Source of the DNA: an uncultured Ignavibacteria bacterium
GTDB taxonomy: Bacteria > Bacteroidota > Ignavibacteria > SZUA-365
Reading direction: 5' to 3'
Assembly: GCA_913061095.1 (NCBI GenBank)
Contig: CAJXVM010000011.1
Location: 91,491-155,490, forward strand
Length of the DNA: 64,000 bases
The notes beneath the pieces were generated by a model that made no database searches, was not told the origin of the DNA, and worked only from the letters and a program-made list of their open reading frames with translations. Numbering within the stretch: the first letter of the stretch is position 1; each line of letters starts with the position of its first letter. The position numbers and the translations under genes are program-made. Of the stretch, positions 7,801 to 15,900 are shown in pieces.

Positions 7801-9999
7801 TACAGTACGCTCGGCGCGCACGACCGCGCGATCGCGGATTACGAAGCAGCGATGGAACTGGCCGAAGCCTCCGGCAGCAGCGCCGGCGTCGCGGCCGATC
7901 ATATCGACATCGCCGGCAGCCTGATCGAGACGCGCGACTTCGCCGATGCGGAGAAGCATCTGCGAAAGGCAGAGAGCCTGCTCGAGAAGGCGCAGGACGT
8001 CAACATTTCACTGCTCCTGCATTACCGCCGGGGCATGCTGCATCTTGTGCGCGCGAAAGACGAGGATTTCGAACCCGCGCTCGCGGCGTTCAACCGCCTC
8101 GGGGATCTCGCCGACCGGCACGGCTTCGATTCCTTCCGCATCCTGGCGCGGTCCTACGCCGGACTGACGCAGCTGCGCCTCGGCCGCACGAACGTGGCCC
8201 GCGAGCTTTCCGCTGACGCCGTGCAGCTGCTCGAGGAGAAAGGCCCCCTCTACGGCGGTGCGCATGACATTCTGTACAATCACGCCGTGATCCTCCGCGC
8301 CGCGCGCGAGTCCGCCGACGCCGACGTGTTCATCGAGCGCGCGCATGCCGAGCTGATGTCCTGCGCCGAAAGCATCACCGACGCACAGCTCTACCGCAGT
8401 TATCTCGAGCAGGTGCGCGTCAACGCGGAGATCGTGCGCGAATACGCCGTGACGCATCGCAGCGAATCCCCGCAGGCCCTGACCGCCGTGCGCGAGCAGA
8501 ACCTGCGCACGCTTTACGACGTGGCGCGGAAGATCAACTCGGTGCTGGATCTCGACCAGCTGCTCGACAATATCATGGACAGTGCGTTGGAGACCATGAA
8601 CGGCGAGCGCGGGATGATATTCCTCATCGAACACGAGCAGCTCGTGCTCAAGGTTTCGCGCAACGTGGAGAAGGAAACCATCAGGGATGCGACGGAAATC
8701 AGTCTGAGCATCCTGCGCGACGTGCTGCACGCCGGCAAGCCGATCATCGTCAGCGATACTTCGCAGGACGATGAATTCAAGCGGCGTGACTCGGTGGTGA
8801 ACTTCAACATTCATTCGCTGATCTGCGTCCCGATGAAATCCCGCGATGAAATCGTGGGCACTGTGTACGTTGACTCGCGCTCTGACGCCCTGAAGGCGAT
8901 GTCCTTTTCGGAAATCGACGCCGAATTTCTCGAAGCCTTCGCGAACCTTGCGACCATCGCCATCGAAAACGCGCGCCTGCATCACAAGCTCAAGCAGGAG
9001 AACCTCTACCTGCGCCGCGAAGTGGAGCAGCGCTTCGGCTTCGAAAACATCATCGGCAGCAGCAAGCCCATGGAGAAGCTCTTTGCCGAAACGCAGGCGG
9101 CCATCGACAGCGAGGGCAGCGTGCTCATCTACGGCGAGAGCGGCACCGGCAAGGAGCTGATCGCGAAAGCCATCCACTACAACGGCAGCCGCGGGAAACA
9201 CCGCTTCGTGGCGGTGGACTGCGGCGCCCTGCCCGACACGCTGCTCGAGAGCGAGCTGTTCGGCTACAAGCGCGGCGCCTTCACCGGCGCGGTCGCCGAC
9301 AAGCCGGGCCTCTTCGAAGAGGCGCATCAGGGCACACTTTTCCTCGATGAGATTTCAAACACCTCCCTCGCCTTCCAGGCCAAGCTGCTGCGCGTGCTGC
9401 AGGAAGGGGAATTCCGCCGGGTGGGCGAGACGAAAACGCGCATGGTGAACGTACGCGTCATCTGCGCGACCAACCGTGACCTTCAGAAGGAAATCAAGGA
9501 AGAGCGCTTCCGGCAGGATCTTTTCTACCGCCTGAATGTGATTCCGATCACTGTGCCGCCGCTGCGCTCACGCATCAGCGACGTGCCGCAACTCGTGCAG
9601 CATTTCATTGAGAAGTACAACGAGCGGCATGCTTCTGCGGTGGAGGGTGTCTCGGGCGAACTGCTCGAGCATCTGCAGGCGCTGGAATGGAACGGCAACG
9701 TGCGCGAACTCGAGAATCTCATCAACCGCATGATCGCGCGCAGCAGCGAGGCGGTGCTGACCACGTCCATACTGCCGGCGGATTACGCGGGCGGCGCACG
9801 GCGAACGGATACCGGCGACGGCGATCTCGAACTGTCCCTGAAAGCCCCGCGGCGGCTCAATACACTCAAGGAGATCGAGAAAGAGCATATCACCTTCGTG
9901 CTCAAGCACACCGACGGCAACAAAACAGAAGCCGCCAAGGTACTCGGCCTAAAACGCACGACGCTTGTGGAAAAGATGAAGAAACTGGGGATGATGTAG
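4864..9999 (+). CDS. Ser/Thr kinase - NTPase - TPR - GAF - sigma-54 activator fusion
   Basis: 1,711 residues joining two signalling worlds. Residues about 8-265 are a Hanks-type kinase: glycine loop GEGGSG, Lys35, HGDLKPAN at 127 (an HGD instead of HRD motif), DFG at 150, APE-type segment. Residues about 295-640 are a STAND/AAA_16-like NTPase (GPLGAGKT near 317, Walker B LLVMDDLH near 424). TPR-like helices fill about 680-1180. A GAF domain lies at about 1213-1376. A sigma-54 AAA+ domain follows (GESGTGKE near 1424, GAFTGA near 1471, GTLFLDEI near 1490) and a Fis-type HTH ends the protein. All catalytic motifs look intact. The start ATG 4864 follows the gpsA stop; GTG 4861 is an alternative. 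It probably binds an upstream activating site and drives RpoN promoters in response to ligand or phosphorylation signals; targets are unknown. Confidence 0.9.
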   Translation: MDIEGYQIENAVGEGGSGVVYRSVRESDRQPSALKVLRGVDPDMRDRMQAEFRLLSRLDHPLLATVHDFGYTGDGRPYFAMDWVDGRPLSATDVRGEDGNFDARRFAELVYYITAALEYIHSRHVAHGDLKPANILLPDDGNPDNLRLMDFGISALTGGGSDDMDAGGGLSGTIEYMAPEIIRGGTPDVSADLYALGCVLYEITAGRPPFTGDSAVGVLKQHLDADLPSLPEDVGSPFALWITTLLQKQPQLRYRSAWQLHAHAAEYLDRKPLIREEESGQKLHLLDIPREQERARALDAWKQSREASAVLSVEGPLGAGKTRLLRDIVTDIQFDGGRVLRLEVRPGMGNFEPLLRLFDRTVPRGADAPDDAARAQLAIIAAAFPGTLHDVEPAPADDLDDESRRLRIYHAAAALLCDVIAPDLLVMDDLHLADAFTRDFIPSLLAYFEAYEQAGMLVLAGQDSTHPDVLRPEEHPRWHRLDLPVLATTAIAENLGSLLGSVSPSFVEVIARQSKGLPGRIEDLLNFCVSEQLLEPTPHGWIVHERENLGGLFPESMAQMYARALERLGDDTRGVLRLLATAVVPLSMDALTAVTGREDDVLHASLAELRRADLVESAYEGYYIAHDAVREAVRTSDDDAVGAANADARNIHAALHDALLEWFRAHPPEVDAPVVLAHHALHSSEPAQALAPLLDAAAYREGRYDYAGAERHLRDTLPLLPADDNERRFTVLEGLSRLNNILGRRADEEEFLEEMLLLAAQSNSPARLGAVYQNQTEYYLSTAEFDRARRSAEKALGYFSEAEDPRGQAYCHQKIGFAEYRTQPGEQVLEHYRRALELYAQQQANIEEGSILIDIGLVYYSILENPEKALEHFREAEQRFDRAGYTRGLIRARGNMGAQFYALGRYADALEAHGRANELARMLGDRRLLATSYGAMGQCEIALCRYTPALLHLEEELRIAREISDRYLQEMCRENLGELYSTLGAHDRAIADYEAAMELAEASGSSAGVAADHIDIAGSLIETRDFADAEKHLRKAESLLEKAQDVNISLLLHYRRGMLHLVRAKDEDFEPALAAFNRLGDLADRHGFDSFRILARSYAGLTQLRLGRTNVARELSADAVQLLEEKGPLYGGAHDILYNHAVILRAARESADADVFIERAHAELMSCAESITDAQLYRSYLEQVRVNAEIVREYAVTHRSESPQALTAVREQNLRTLYDVARKINSVLDLDQLLDNIMDSALETMNGERGMIFLIEHEQLVLKVSRNVEKETIRDATEISLSILRDVLHAGKPIIVSDTSQDDEFKRRDSVVNFNIHSLICVPMKSRDEIVGTVYVDSRSDALKAMSFSEIDAEFLEAFANLATIAIENARLHHKLKQENLYLRREVEQRFGFENIIGSSKPMEKLFAETQAAIDSEGSVLIYGESGTGKELIAKAIHYNGSRGKHRFVAVDCGALPDTLLESELFGYKRGAFTGAVADKPGLFEEAHQGTLFLDEISNTSLAFQAKLLRVLQEGEFRRVGETKTRMVNVRVICATNRDLQKEIKEERFRQDLFYRLNVIPITVPPLRSRISDVPQLVQHFIEKYNERHASAVEGVSGELLEHLQALEWNGNVRELENLINRMIARSSEAVLTTSILPADYAGGARRTDTGDGDLELSLKAPRRLNTLKEIEKEHITFVLKHTDGNKTEAAKVLGLKRTTLVEKMKKLGMM

Positions 10000-10007
10000 T
10001 TCGTCAT

Positions 10008-10078
10008 TATTTTGACACTGCGGAGCGATTTTGACGTCAGGATACCGCCGTTGTCACGAAATTGCCGGTATTGTGTCT
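10008..10078. promoter_or_regulatory. motif pair shared with the plsY upstream region
   Basis: TATTTTGACACT at 10008-10019 and GTATTGTGTCT at 10068-10078 repeat, at nearly the same spacing (48 against 47 bases), the pair TATTTTGACACT (2989-3000) and GTATTGTATCT (3048-3058) upstream of plsY. An additional TTTTGAC lies at 10030-10036. A common regulator or a common ancestral promoter segment is possible. Confidence 0.35.
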
Positions 10079-10095
10079 TACAACCGGGCCAATTT

Positions 10096-10111
10096 TGGCA
10101 CGAAAATCGCA
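10096..10111 (+). promoter_or_regulatory. candidate sigma-54 (-24/-12) promoter
   Basis: TGGCACGAAAATCGCA has GG at 10097-10098 and GC at 10109-10110, the exact GG-N10-GC spacing of RpoN promoters, with one mismatch to the TTGCA -12 box. It lies 101 bases upstream of the start of a secreted protein gene and directly downstream of a sigma-54 activator gene. The implied transcript start is near 10123. Confidence 0.5.
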
Positions 10112-10127
10112 TCGTATTAATTGTATA

Positions 10128-10149
10128 TTTAATGCGACTTTAATGCGGC
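10128..10149. repeat. 11-base tandem repeat in a promoter region
   Basis: TTTAATGCGAC (10128-10138) is followed directly by TTTAATGCGGC (10139-10149), and an inverted GCATTA lies at 10157-10162. The repeats fall just after the expected start of a transcript from the sigma-54-like site, in the 5' leader of the next gene. They could be a protein-binding site. Confidence 0.35.
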
Positions 10150-10211
10150 AGCCGTTGCATTAGTGTTTTCCGATCTGTAACTTCGGAGTAATACTTCCGA
10201 TACGCCTATTC

Positions 10212-12458
10212 GTGATACGCCATACATACATATTGCTGGTCCTGTTTTTTGCGGCATCGGGTGCGGTGTTCGCACAAACCAGTGCGCTGGAGGATCTGAA
10301 AGCCGAGATCAACCAGGACGGACATGTCGTGCTGACGTGGTCGACGCCGCCGGGGCAGCTGCCCTGGCAGTACCAGATCGCGCGCGGCAATCCGTTCCCC
10401 GACAGGATGATCGCGCAGATCTACAATCCGACGACGGTGCAGTTCACCGATTATAATGTCGAGGCCGGCGCGACCTACACCTACGGCGTGGCCGCGATTT
10501 ACTCGGACAACAGCTATGTGTCGGCGAATGTTACGATCAAGGTCGTTCCGCCGGCGAACGGACTGAATTTTGTCTCGCGTCCGAGGACGACCGCCATCGT
10601 GGGCGAGGAATATGTCTATGCTCCCTCGGTGGACGGAAACAACCCCGGGCAGATATCCTACATGCTGATCAACGAGCCCGACGGCATGGTCGTCAAGAAC
10701 GTCGTCGGCGGATCGTACATTTCGTGGGTTCCCCAGCAGAAGGGCGAATACAGCATGACGCTGGTCGCGACGAACTGGGTCACGTTTGCACGCGCGATTC
10801 AGGAGTTTTCCATCACCGTCGCCGACGAGCCGGGTTCCATTCAGGGCATGGTCCGTACGCTGACCGGCGATCCCATGCCGGACGCGGAGCTGTCGTTCTG
10901 GCAGGTTGCGCAGAACGGCATGACGATGAAGTTCCACACGGTCAGCGCGGAAGACGGCAGCTTCGAACTCGCGCATGTGCAGCCCGGACGCATTTACGCG
11001 TACTGCAAGTCGCCGACCGACGATTACCAGTCTCAGTGGTATATAAACGGCAAGAGCCTGCGCGACGCGATCGAGCGCACCCTGCGCAGGGGTGAATCCC
11101 TTGCCTACGAGTTTTATCTCATTCCGGATGCCGGCTTCCCCGCTCCTGTGACGGGTCGCGTGACGGACGACCACGGTATCGGAATCGAAGGCGCTCATGT
11201 TTCCTTCATCCGCAAAGAGCATTTCATCCATATCGGCGACACGGCCGGCATCAACAGCACGAGTTTCGAGACACAGCTGAGCTGGCGCTCCTCAGTTGTT
11301 GACACCTTTGTCACTACGGAACTTGACGGACGCTTCCAGCTCAATCTACCGGCCGGCAGTGATTATTACACCTTCGTCGAGCACGACGGCTATCTCGGCA
11401 CGTTTATCGGTGACGAGACCAACGCCATGCAGGCCCGGGCGCGGCGCATCCCCAACAACGGGACGGTGCTGAACTACACCCTGCCGGCCACGTCGCGCAC
11501 GCCGCATCAGATCTTCGGCCAGGTGCGCAGCCAGGCATCCGGCACAAGCAAGCAGGCGACGATCGTGCTGATCGATTCGGAGCTGAAGCGCGGCGCCGGC
11601 GGTGGACACACGTACAAGACGTACAAGTCCATTGTCACCGATTCGCTCGGCGTCTTCCAGTTCCGCAATCTCGCCGAGTCCTCGAGCACCTCCCTGCTCG
11701 CCATTCCGATGGATCCACGTCTCGCGCCGCAGTACTACCATGAAAACGGCGGCCGGATGAATTTCATCGAGAGCCAGGAGCTGCCGCCGAACGGGACGAT
11801 ACAGAACATCGACTTCGAACTGCAGGAGACTGTGCGCTCGGGTATCGGCAGCTTCTATGGCAAGGTCGTCCTGCGCCGCGGCATCGATCGCATTCCGCTG
11901 CCGGGTACACTGGTCATCGCCGAACATGCAGAGACCGGGAGGATCGCCGGTTACGCGATCACCGACAGCACAGGCACATACTCGATCACAGGCATGGAGC
12001 CGGAACATTACCTGCTGTATGCAGACAATCCCGCCTACAGCTACCGTGTAAACTACAGTACTGCGAAGCCCTCCGAGCCGATGCCGGTGTCGATGACGTA
12101 TGTCAAATCGAGTGATATGAGCCGTATATCACAGGTGAATTTCTTCATCGACGATCTGAAGACGGGCACGGGCATTGAAACCAACGTGACACCGGAAACC
12201 GTTGCGCTGTACCAGAACTACCCGAACCCCTTCAATCCGTCGACGACGATACACTACTCGGTACCGCGCCGTCAGCATGTGACACTGCGCGTGTACTCCG
12301 CTCTCGGAGAGGAAGTGGCCGTGCTTGTGAGCCAGGATGTCGATCCCGGTTTCCACGTCGTTGAATTCGACGCCTCCGATCTCCCCAGCGGCATCTACTT
12401 CTACCAGCTGCAGTCCGACGGTGCCCTGCTCAGCAAGCGAATGATGCTTGTGAAGTAA
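10212..12458 (+). CDS. secreted multidomain protein with type IX sorting domain
   Basis: 748 residues. A signal peptide is clear (residues 1-22, ending AVFAQ). It is followed by a fibronectin III-like domain (about 25-120), a putative Ig-like domain (about 125-205), and about four carboxypeptidase-regulatory-like beta-sandwiches (near 212, 312, 432 and 545). The end is a type A T9SS sorting domain (YPNPFNPSTT near 673). Such proteins are exported by the Sec pathway, moved over the outer membrane by T9SS, and cut or anchored at the cell surface. No catalytic motif is seen, so an adhesive or structural role is inference. The start is GTG 10212, the only good choice before the signal peptide; its ribosome site is weak. 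A sigma-54-like promoter lies upstream and a terminator follows. Confidence 0.88.
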   Translation: MIRHTYILLVLFFAASGAVFAQTSALEDLKAEINQDGHVVLTWSTPPGQLPWQYQIARGNPFPDRMIAQIYNPTTVQFTDYNVEAGATYTYGVAAIYSDNSYVSANVTIKVVPPANGLNFVSRPRTTAIVGEEYVYAPSVDGNNPGQISYMLINEPDGMVVKNVVGGSYISWVPQQKGEYSMTLVATNWVTFARAIQEFSITVADEPGSIQGMVRTLTGDPMPDAELSFWQVAQNGMTMKFHTVSAEDGSFELAHVQPGRIYAYCKSPTDDYQSQWYINGKSLRDAIERTLRRGESLAYEFYLIPDAGFPAPVTGRVTDDHGIGIEGAHVSFIRKEHFIHIGDTAGINSTSFETQLSWRSSVVDTFVTTELDGRFQLNLPAGSDYYTFVEHDGYLGTFIGDETNAMQARARRIPNNGTVLNYTLPATSRTPHQIFGQVRSQASGTSKQATIVLIDSELKRGAGGGHTYKTYKSIVTDSLGVFQFRNLAESSSTSLLAIPMDPRLAPQYYHENGGRMNFIESQELPPNGTIQNIDFELQETVRSGIGSFYGKVVLRRGIDRIPLPGTLVIAEHAETGRIAGYAITDSTGTYSITGMEPEHYLLYADNPAYSYRVNYSTAKPSEPMPVSMTYVKSSDMSRISQVNFFIDDLKTGTGIETNVTPETVALYQNYPNPFNPSTTIHYSVPRRQHVTLRVYSALGEEVAVLVSQDVDPGFHVVEFDASDLPSGIYFYQLQSDGALLSKRMMLVK

Positions 12459-12493
12459 CGGCGAAAGCCGAACGGTATTTACGATTATATTTA

Positions 12494-12526
12494 ACGCGCC
12501 CGGTACCGAATGCCGGGTGCGTTTTT
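12494..12526 (+). terminator. rho-independent terminator after secreted protein gene
   Basis: ACGCGCCCGG pairs with CCGGGTGCGT (one G-T wobble) around a nine-base loop, followed by a run of five T. It closes the transcript of the 10212-12458 gene. Confidence 0.8.
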
Positions 12527-12531
12527 GGTTA

Positions 12532-12745
12532 TTGCAGATTTCAGATAGCAGATTGTGCTAGCCACACGCCCAGATCAGTGGCGGCGTTTGCGATATGTGC
12601 TAGCCACACGCCCAGATCAACGGCGGCGTTTGCGATATGCGATAGCCACACGCCAAGATCAACGGCGGCGTTTGCGATGTGCGATAGCCACACGCGTAAG
12701 CGTGTGGTTGCCGCAATCTGAAATCTTCAATCTGTAATCTGCAAT
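12532..12745. repeat. composite element: 42-bp tandem repeats flanked by inverted heptamers
   Basis: Three full copies of a 42-base unit begin at 12555, 12597 and 12639, with a partial fourth at 12681. The fourth runs into a perfect hairpin, CCACACGC-GTAA-GCGTGTGG (12688-12707). The right flank is a run of seven-base units AATCTGA, AATCTTC, AATCTGT, AATCTGC (12715-12742). The left flank (12532-12554) carries the same heptamer in inverted orientation (GCAGATT type). The unit length of 42 is six heptamers. An incidental frame over the repeats would encode a 14-residue repeat, but I do not regard it as a gene. The element fills the gap between two convergent genes. Confidence 0.85.
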
Positions 12746-12758
12746 ATCCACAATCCCC

Positions 12759-13484
12759 CTACACTGACAGCTTCCGCTTGCGGCGCACCGTGGCCAGCAC
12801 GATGATCAGCACAACCACCACGCCGATCACGCCCAGCACCCACCAGATATTCTGTCCCGAAGGCGCTTCGACGGTGGCGGCAAGTGCTTCTGAAGAGGCA
12901 AGCTCGGAAAGCTTGAAACTCCAGACAGCGGTGCTGCCACTGACCGAGTCTGCGTTGCTCTCAAGCACGGTTCCCGGGAAATGATACGTGTAGACGAAAT
13001 CGAACTGATCGAGAAAGGCCTCGTCGGATCCGCTGTCGACGGGGATGCTCTGCTCGAAACGGTACACATCCCCCTCACGCATCCAGCGGAAAGTCACATC
13101 CTCGAAGCTCTTGCAGGCCGGGAGCGCCGTGATGTCATCGAAACGCAGCACAGCCTCGACGTGCCGGGTGGAATCCTCTTCGCGCGTGAAGACGCGGACG
13201 TCCTCAACCTCAATCCCCTCGGCGTCGTAGCGATGACGCACGGAATCCTCATTGAAGGTCAGCGTGCCGTCCTTGAGCCACACCAGCATGCTCTCCGACA
13301 TCCAGTAATGGACTTCCATCCTCCCCGAACCGTCCTCGGCGAGCCAGGTTTCCTGCTCGTAATCGAGGCAGCCGGCAAGAATCAGCGTAAAAAACAGCAC
13401 ACCGAACAATGTCGCGAATACACGGCGAGGGAGCCTCGTCTGAGGTAACACTGTTCGCATGTACATTGTGACCGGGCGTTTCAT
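12759..13484 (-). CDS. predicted lipoprotein with C-terminal membrane anchor
   Basis: 241 residues from ATG 13484, which has GAGGAG just upstream; an upstream extension of the frame would run into the neighbouring gene. A hydrophobic segment ends in a lipobox (LILAGC, Cys39), the soluble body is about 170 residues, and a second hydrophobic segment with an RRKRK tail closes the protein. The body begins with acidic residues around a beta-rich stretch (WLAEDGSGRMEV). This resembles the DUF-type lipoproteins that track membrane stress, but I cannot name the family. It lies ten bases downstream of the PD40/OmpA gene, so both are likely one operon in the envelope. Confidence 0.75.
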   Translation of the reverse strand: MKRPVTMYMRTVLPQTRLPRRVFATLFGVLFFTLILAGCLDYEQETWLAEDGSGRMEVHYWMSESMLVWLKDGTLTFNEDSVRHRYDAEGIEVEDVRVFTREEDSTRHVEAVLRFDDITALPACKSFEDVTFRWMREGDVYRFEQSIPVDSGSDEAFLDQFDFVYTYHFPGTVLESNADSVSGSTAVWSFKLSELASSEALAATVEAPSGQNIWWVLGVIGVVVVLIIVLATVRRKRKLSV

Positions 13485-13494
13485 CGCGGACTCC

Positions 13495-15864
13495 TCACTT
13501 GATGGTTTCAACAAGGATCTGCACGGTGCGACAGTAGAACCGCCCCTCCGGCAGCGCGTTGTCAAACAGCAGCTGTGACTCACCGACGCCCTCGGAACGG
13601 ATTGCAGCACCCGGCATCAGGTCTTTCAGCAGGTCGTGCACGGCCTCGGCGCGGCGCTCGGACAGCCCCTGATTGTACTCCTCGTCACCGATTTCATCGG
13701 TGTAGCCGCGCACGATGAATGTCGAGCGCGAAGACAGACGCTCCGCCGCACCGCGCAGGATGTGACGATTGACGCCGCCGAGCTTCGCGCGGTCATAATC
13801 AAAGAGAATCAGGCTGATGCGCTCCAGCGTGCGGTCGGGCAGCTGCTCGACGTTCTTCCGCTCAAGCGTCAGCACATTGATCGGAATGCTCTGCGCTTCG
13901 CTGCGCGCCTCCTGTCCGCTCTCATCCTTCGCATACAGCGTGAACACAAGGGAGTCGCCCTTCGGGAGACTGCCCTCGAGATCACGCCAGTTCCATCCGA
14001 TGGAATCGGGGTAGGAGGCGTATCCGTCGCTGTCGCGCACCGTCCGTTCACCATCACGCACCTCGAAACGCCAGCGCGCAAGACCGCTCTCCGCGATAAT
14101 CGACGGATAAAAATGCACCATGTCGGGCTTCGTCACACGCTCGATTTCACTCGAGGAGATCGGCGCGAGCAGGTCGGCGTCGTTCGAGGTCAGCTCCACC
14201 CGGCGGTTCTCCGCGCGTCCCTGCTCGGAGCGGCTGGTCGAGGGAGCGTCGGGCAGCCCCTGCGCACGCACGTCAAGTCGCGCGGCGTCAATCCCCCATA
14301 CTTCCGTGAGGTAGGATGCGACGTTCTCTGCGCGTGTGCGGGCGACAGAGCGGGATTCGCGTCCATCAGTCGTGCCCGTCACGCGCAGCGTCGCCGAGGG
14401 ACGCTGCACAAGGCGCTGCGCGATGATATCAAGCAGGTGGTAGTAGCGCTCGAGCGTGCCTTCGGGCAGTTTTCCCACGGAGAAATCCGCGGTCTCGGCA
14501 CGCGTGAGATGTGCATAGCGTTTCGGGATTTCCGGATCGTTTTTGTCAAAAAATACGTAGTTCAGCAGTGGCACGGTTTCGCGCGTGACGATTTCCTCGA
14601 TCGTCAGTCCCTTGGTCGTCGATGTGCCGCGGATCAGGGAAAAATCCAGCACGTCAGCCCGGATACTTACCGACAGGTCTTCCGCGGGCGGTTCGTCACC
14701 GAGCAGGAAGTCGTGTGTGATCTCGTCGTAATCCGCGCGGCTGACCAGGTCGAAGCGTTCGCTGACGGGATCATACGTTCCCGAGGAGGCCGTCACCTCG
14801 TACACCTTGCCCGCGGGCAGGACGATGACGTATTCCCCCGTGTACGAATTGCTGTCATGTGTTGCCAGCAGCTCACCGGTATCCGCATCGCGCACGTCGA
14901 GCGTGGCAGCGAGCGGATCACGCGTGCTGCGCTCCCGCACGGTGCCGGAAAGCACAATCACGGCGCCCGGCGGAAAGGGATTCGGCGCGGCACGATAGAG
15001 ATCGTAGCCGCCGTACCCGTCGTCGCGCCGGGAGGAAAAGTACACCGTGTTCCCCTCCGCGGCGAGTGTGAAAAACTCATCATTGTCTTCCGAGTTGAGC
15101 GGGATGCCGAGATTCACCGGCTCGGACCAGTTGATGCCGAGACGGCGCGTGACGAACATGTCGGTGCCGCCCATGCCGGGATGTCCGTCCGATGCGAAAT
15201 ACAGCGTGCTTCCGTCGGAGGCGATGTACGGCGATACTTCGTCGTCATCAGTGTTGACCTCCGCGCCGAGATTCACCGGCGTCATCCACATGCCGTCGGA
15301 GCCGAGTTCGGTCATCCAGATGTCGAGGCCTCCGAACCCGCCGTCGCGGTCGGAGACGAAGTACAAGACTTTTCCGTCGGGACTGATGGAAGGATGCGAC
15401 TCCCAGGCGCCGGTGTTGACGGGATACCCGATACTCTGTCCGGCCCCCCATTCCTTGCCCTGAAGCCGAGCCATGTAGATATCAGATTTCCCGCGATTAT
15501 CAACGCGGTCGGCCGCGGCGAAGAACAGCGTCTGTCCGTCGGCTGCGAGGCTCGGCGAGCCCTCGTTCGCTGATGTGTTCAGCGACCCCTGCACGGGCAT
15601 CGGCCGCCGCCAGAAATCGCCTTCGAGCGTGCTTTCCCAGAAATCCCGCTCGAACGGTGAACTCGTGTTTCCGCGCGTGTATACCATGCGCAGGCCATTG
15701 GCCGTGATGCTGGGCGCAAATTCGTCCTCTTCGGTATTGACCGCAGCGCCGATGTTTGAGATGCGGACGGGATAACTGCGGATATAGTCCGGCGGAGCGG
15801 AGGAACATCCGGCGAGCACGCCCGCTGCAATGAGAATGAAAATGCTGATGCGTGTGGAGTGCAT
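13495..15864 (-). CDS. PD40 beta-propeller / double OmpA-like lipoprotein (PorE-like)
   Basis: 789 residues. Lipobox LAGC (Cys20) follows a short signal. Residues about 40-300 hold WD40-like PD40 propeller repeats (SPDG, YFVSDRDGGFGG and similar). A carboxypeptidase-regulatory-like domain lies at about 305-370. Two OmpA/MotB-like peptidoglycan-binding domains follow, one near 430-545 and one at the C-terminus (about 665-785, with GYTDEIGDEEYN and LSERRAEAV). The order lipoprotein-propeller-CRD-OmpA is that of PorE, a T9SS component that fixes the secretion complex to peptidoglycan, but PorE has one OmpA domain and a TPR start. PorE-like function is inference, supported by the T9SS cargo genes in this window. 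Confidence 0.85.
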   Translation of the reverse strand: MHSTRISIFILIAAGVLAGCSSAPPDYIRSYPVRISNIGAAVNTEEDEFAPSITANGLRMVYTRGNTSSPFERDFWESTLEGDFWRRPMPVQGSLNTSANEGSPSLAADGQTLFFAAADRVDNRGKSDIYMARLQGKEWGAGQSIGYPVNTGAWESHPSISPDGKVLYFVSDRDGGFGGLDIWMTELGSDGMWMTPVNLGAEVNTDDDEVSPYIASDGSTLYFASDGHPGMGGTDMFVTRRLGINWSEPVNLGIPLNSEDNDEFFTLAAEGNTVYFSSRRDDGYGGYDLYRAAPNPFPPGAVIVLSGTVRERSTRDPLAATLDVRDADTGELLATHDSNSYTGEYVIVLPAGKVYEVTASSGTYDPVSERFDLVSRADYDEITHDFLLGDEPPAEDLSVSIRADVLDFSLIRGTSTTKGLTIEEIVTRETVPLLNYVFFDKNDPEIPKRYAHLTRAETADFSVGKLPEGTLERYYHLLDIIAQRLVQRPSATLRVTGTTDGRESRSVARTRAENVASYLTEVWGIDAARLDVRAQGLPDAPSTSRSEQGRAENRRVELTSNDADLLAPISSSEIERVTKPDMVHFYPSIIAESGLARWRFEVRDGERTVRDSDGYASYPDSIGWNWRDLEGSLPKGDSLVFTLYAKDESGQEARSEAQSIPINVLTLERKNVEQLPDRTLERISLILFDYDRAKLGGVNRHILRGAAERLSSRSTFIVRGYTDEIGDEEYNQGLSERRAEAVHDLLKDLMPGAAIRSEGVGESQLLFDNALPEGRFYCRTVQILVETIK

Positions 15865-15870
15865 AGGAAT

Positions 15871-15900
15871 AAAAAAAGGTGGACTGTGATTAGTCCACCT
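15871..15900 (-). terminator. rho-independent terminator of the tig-clpP transcript
   Basis: AGGTGGACT and AGTCCACCT form a perfect nine-base stem at 15877-15900. Read on the minus strand, it is followed by seven T. It lies between the clpP stop and the start of the PD40/OmpA gene, so it ends leftward transcription from tig and clpP. Confidence 0.85.

Noticed and set aside
12555..12695. CRISPR array
   Set aside because: The 42-base units are directly adjacent with no variable spacers and no cas gene is present.
12555..12737. 60-residue frame of 14-residue repeats
   Set aside because: It is a by-product of the 42-base DNA repeat, starts at GTG without a ribosome site, and has no family likeness.
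14570..14590. TGGCACG stretch resembling a sigma-54 -24 box
   Set aside because: The GC of the -12 box is one base out of register and the site lies inside a gene on the other strand.
14120..15573. Long rightward frame opposite the PD40/OmpA gene
   Set aside because: Shadow of a high-GC gene on the other strand; the minus-strand product has clear domains.
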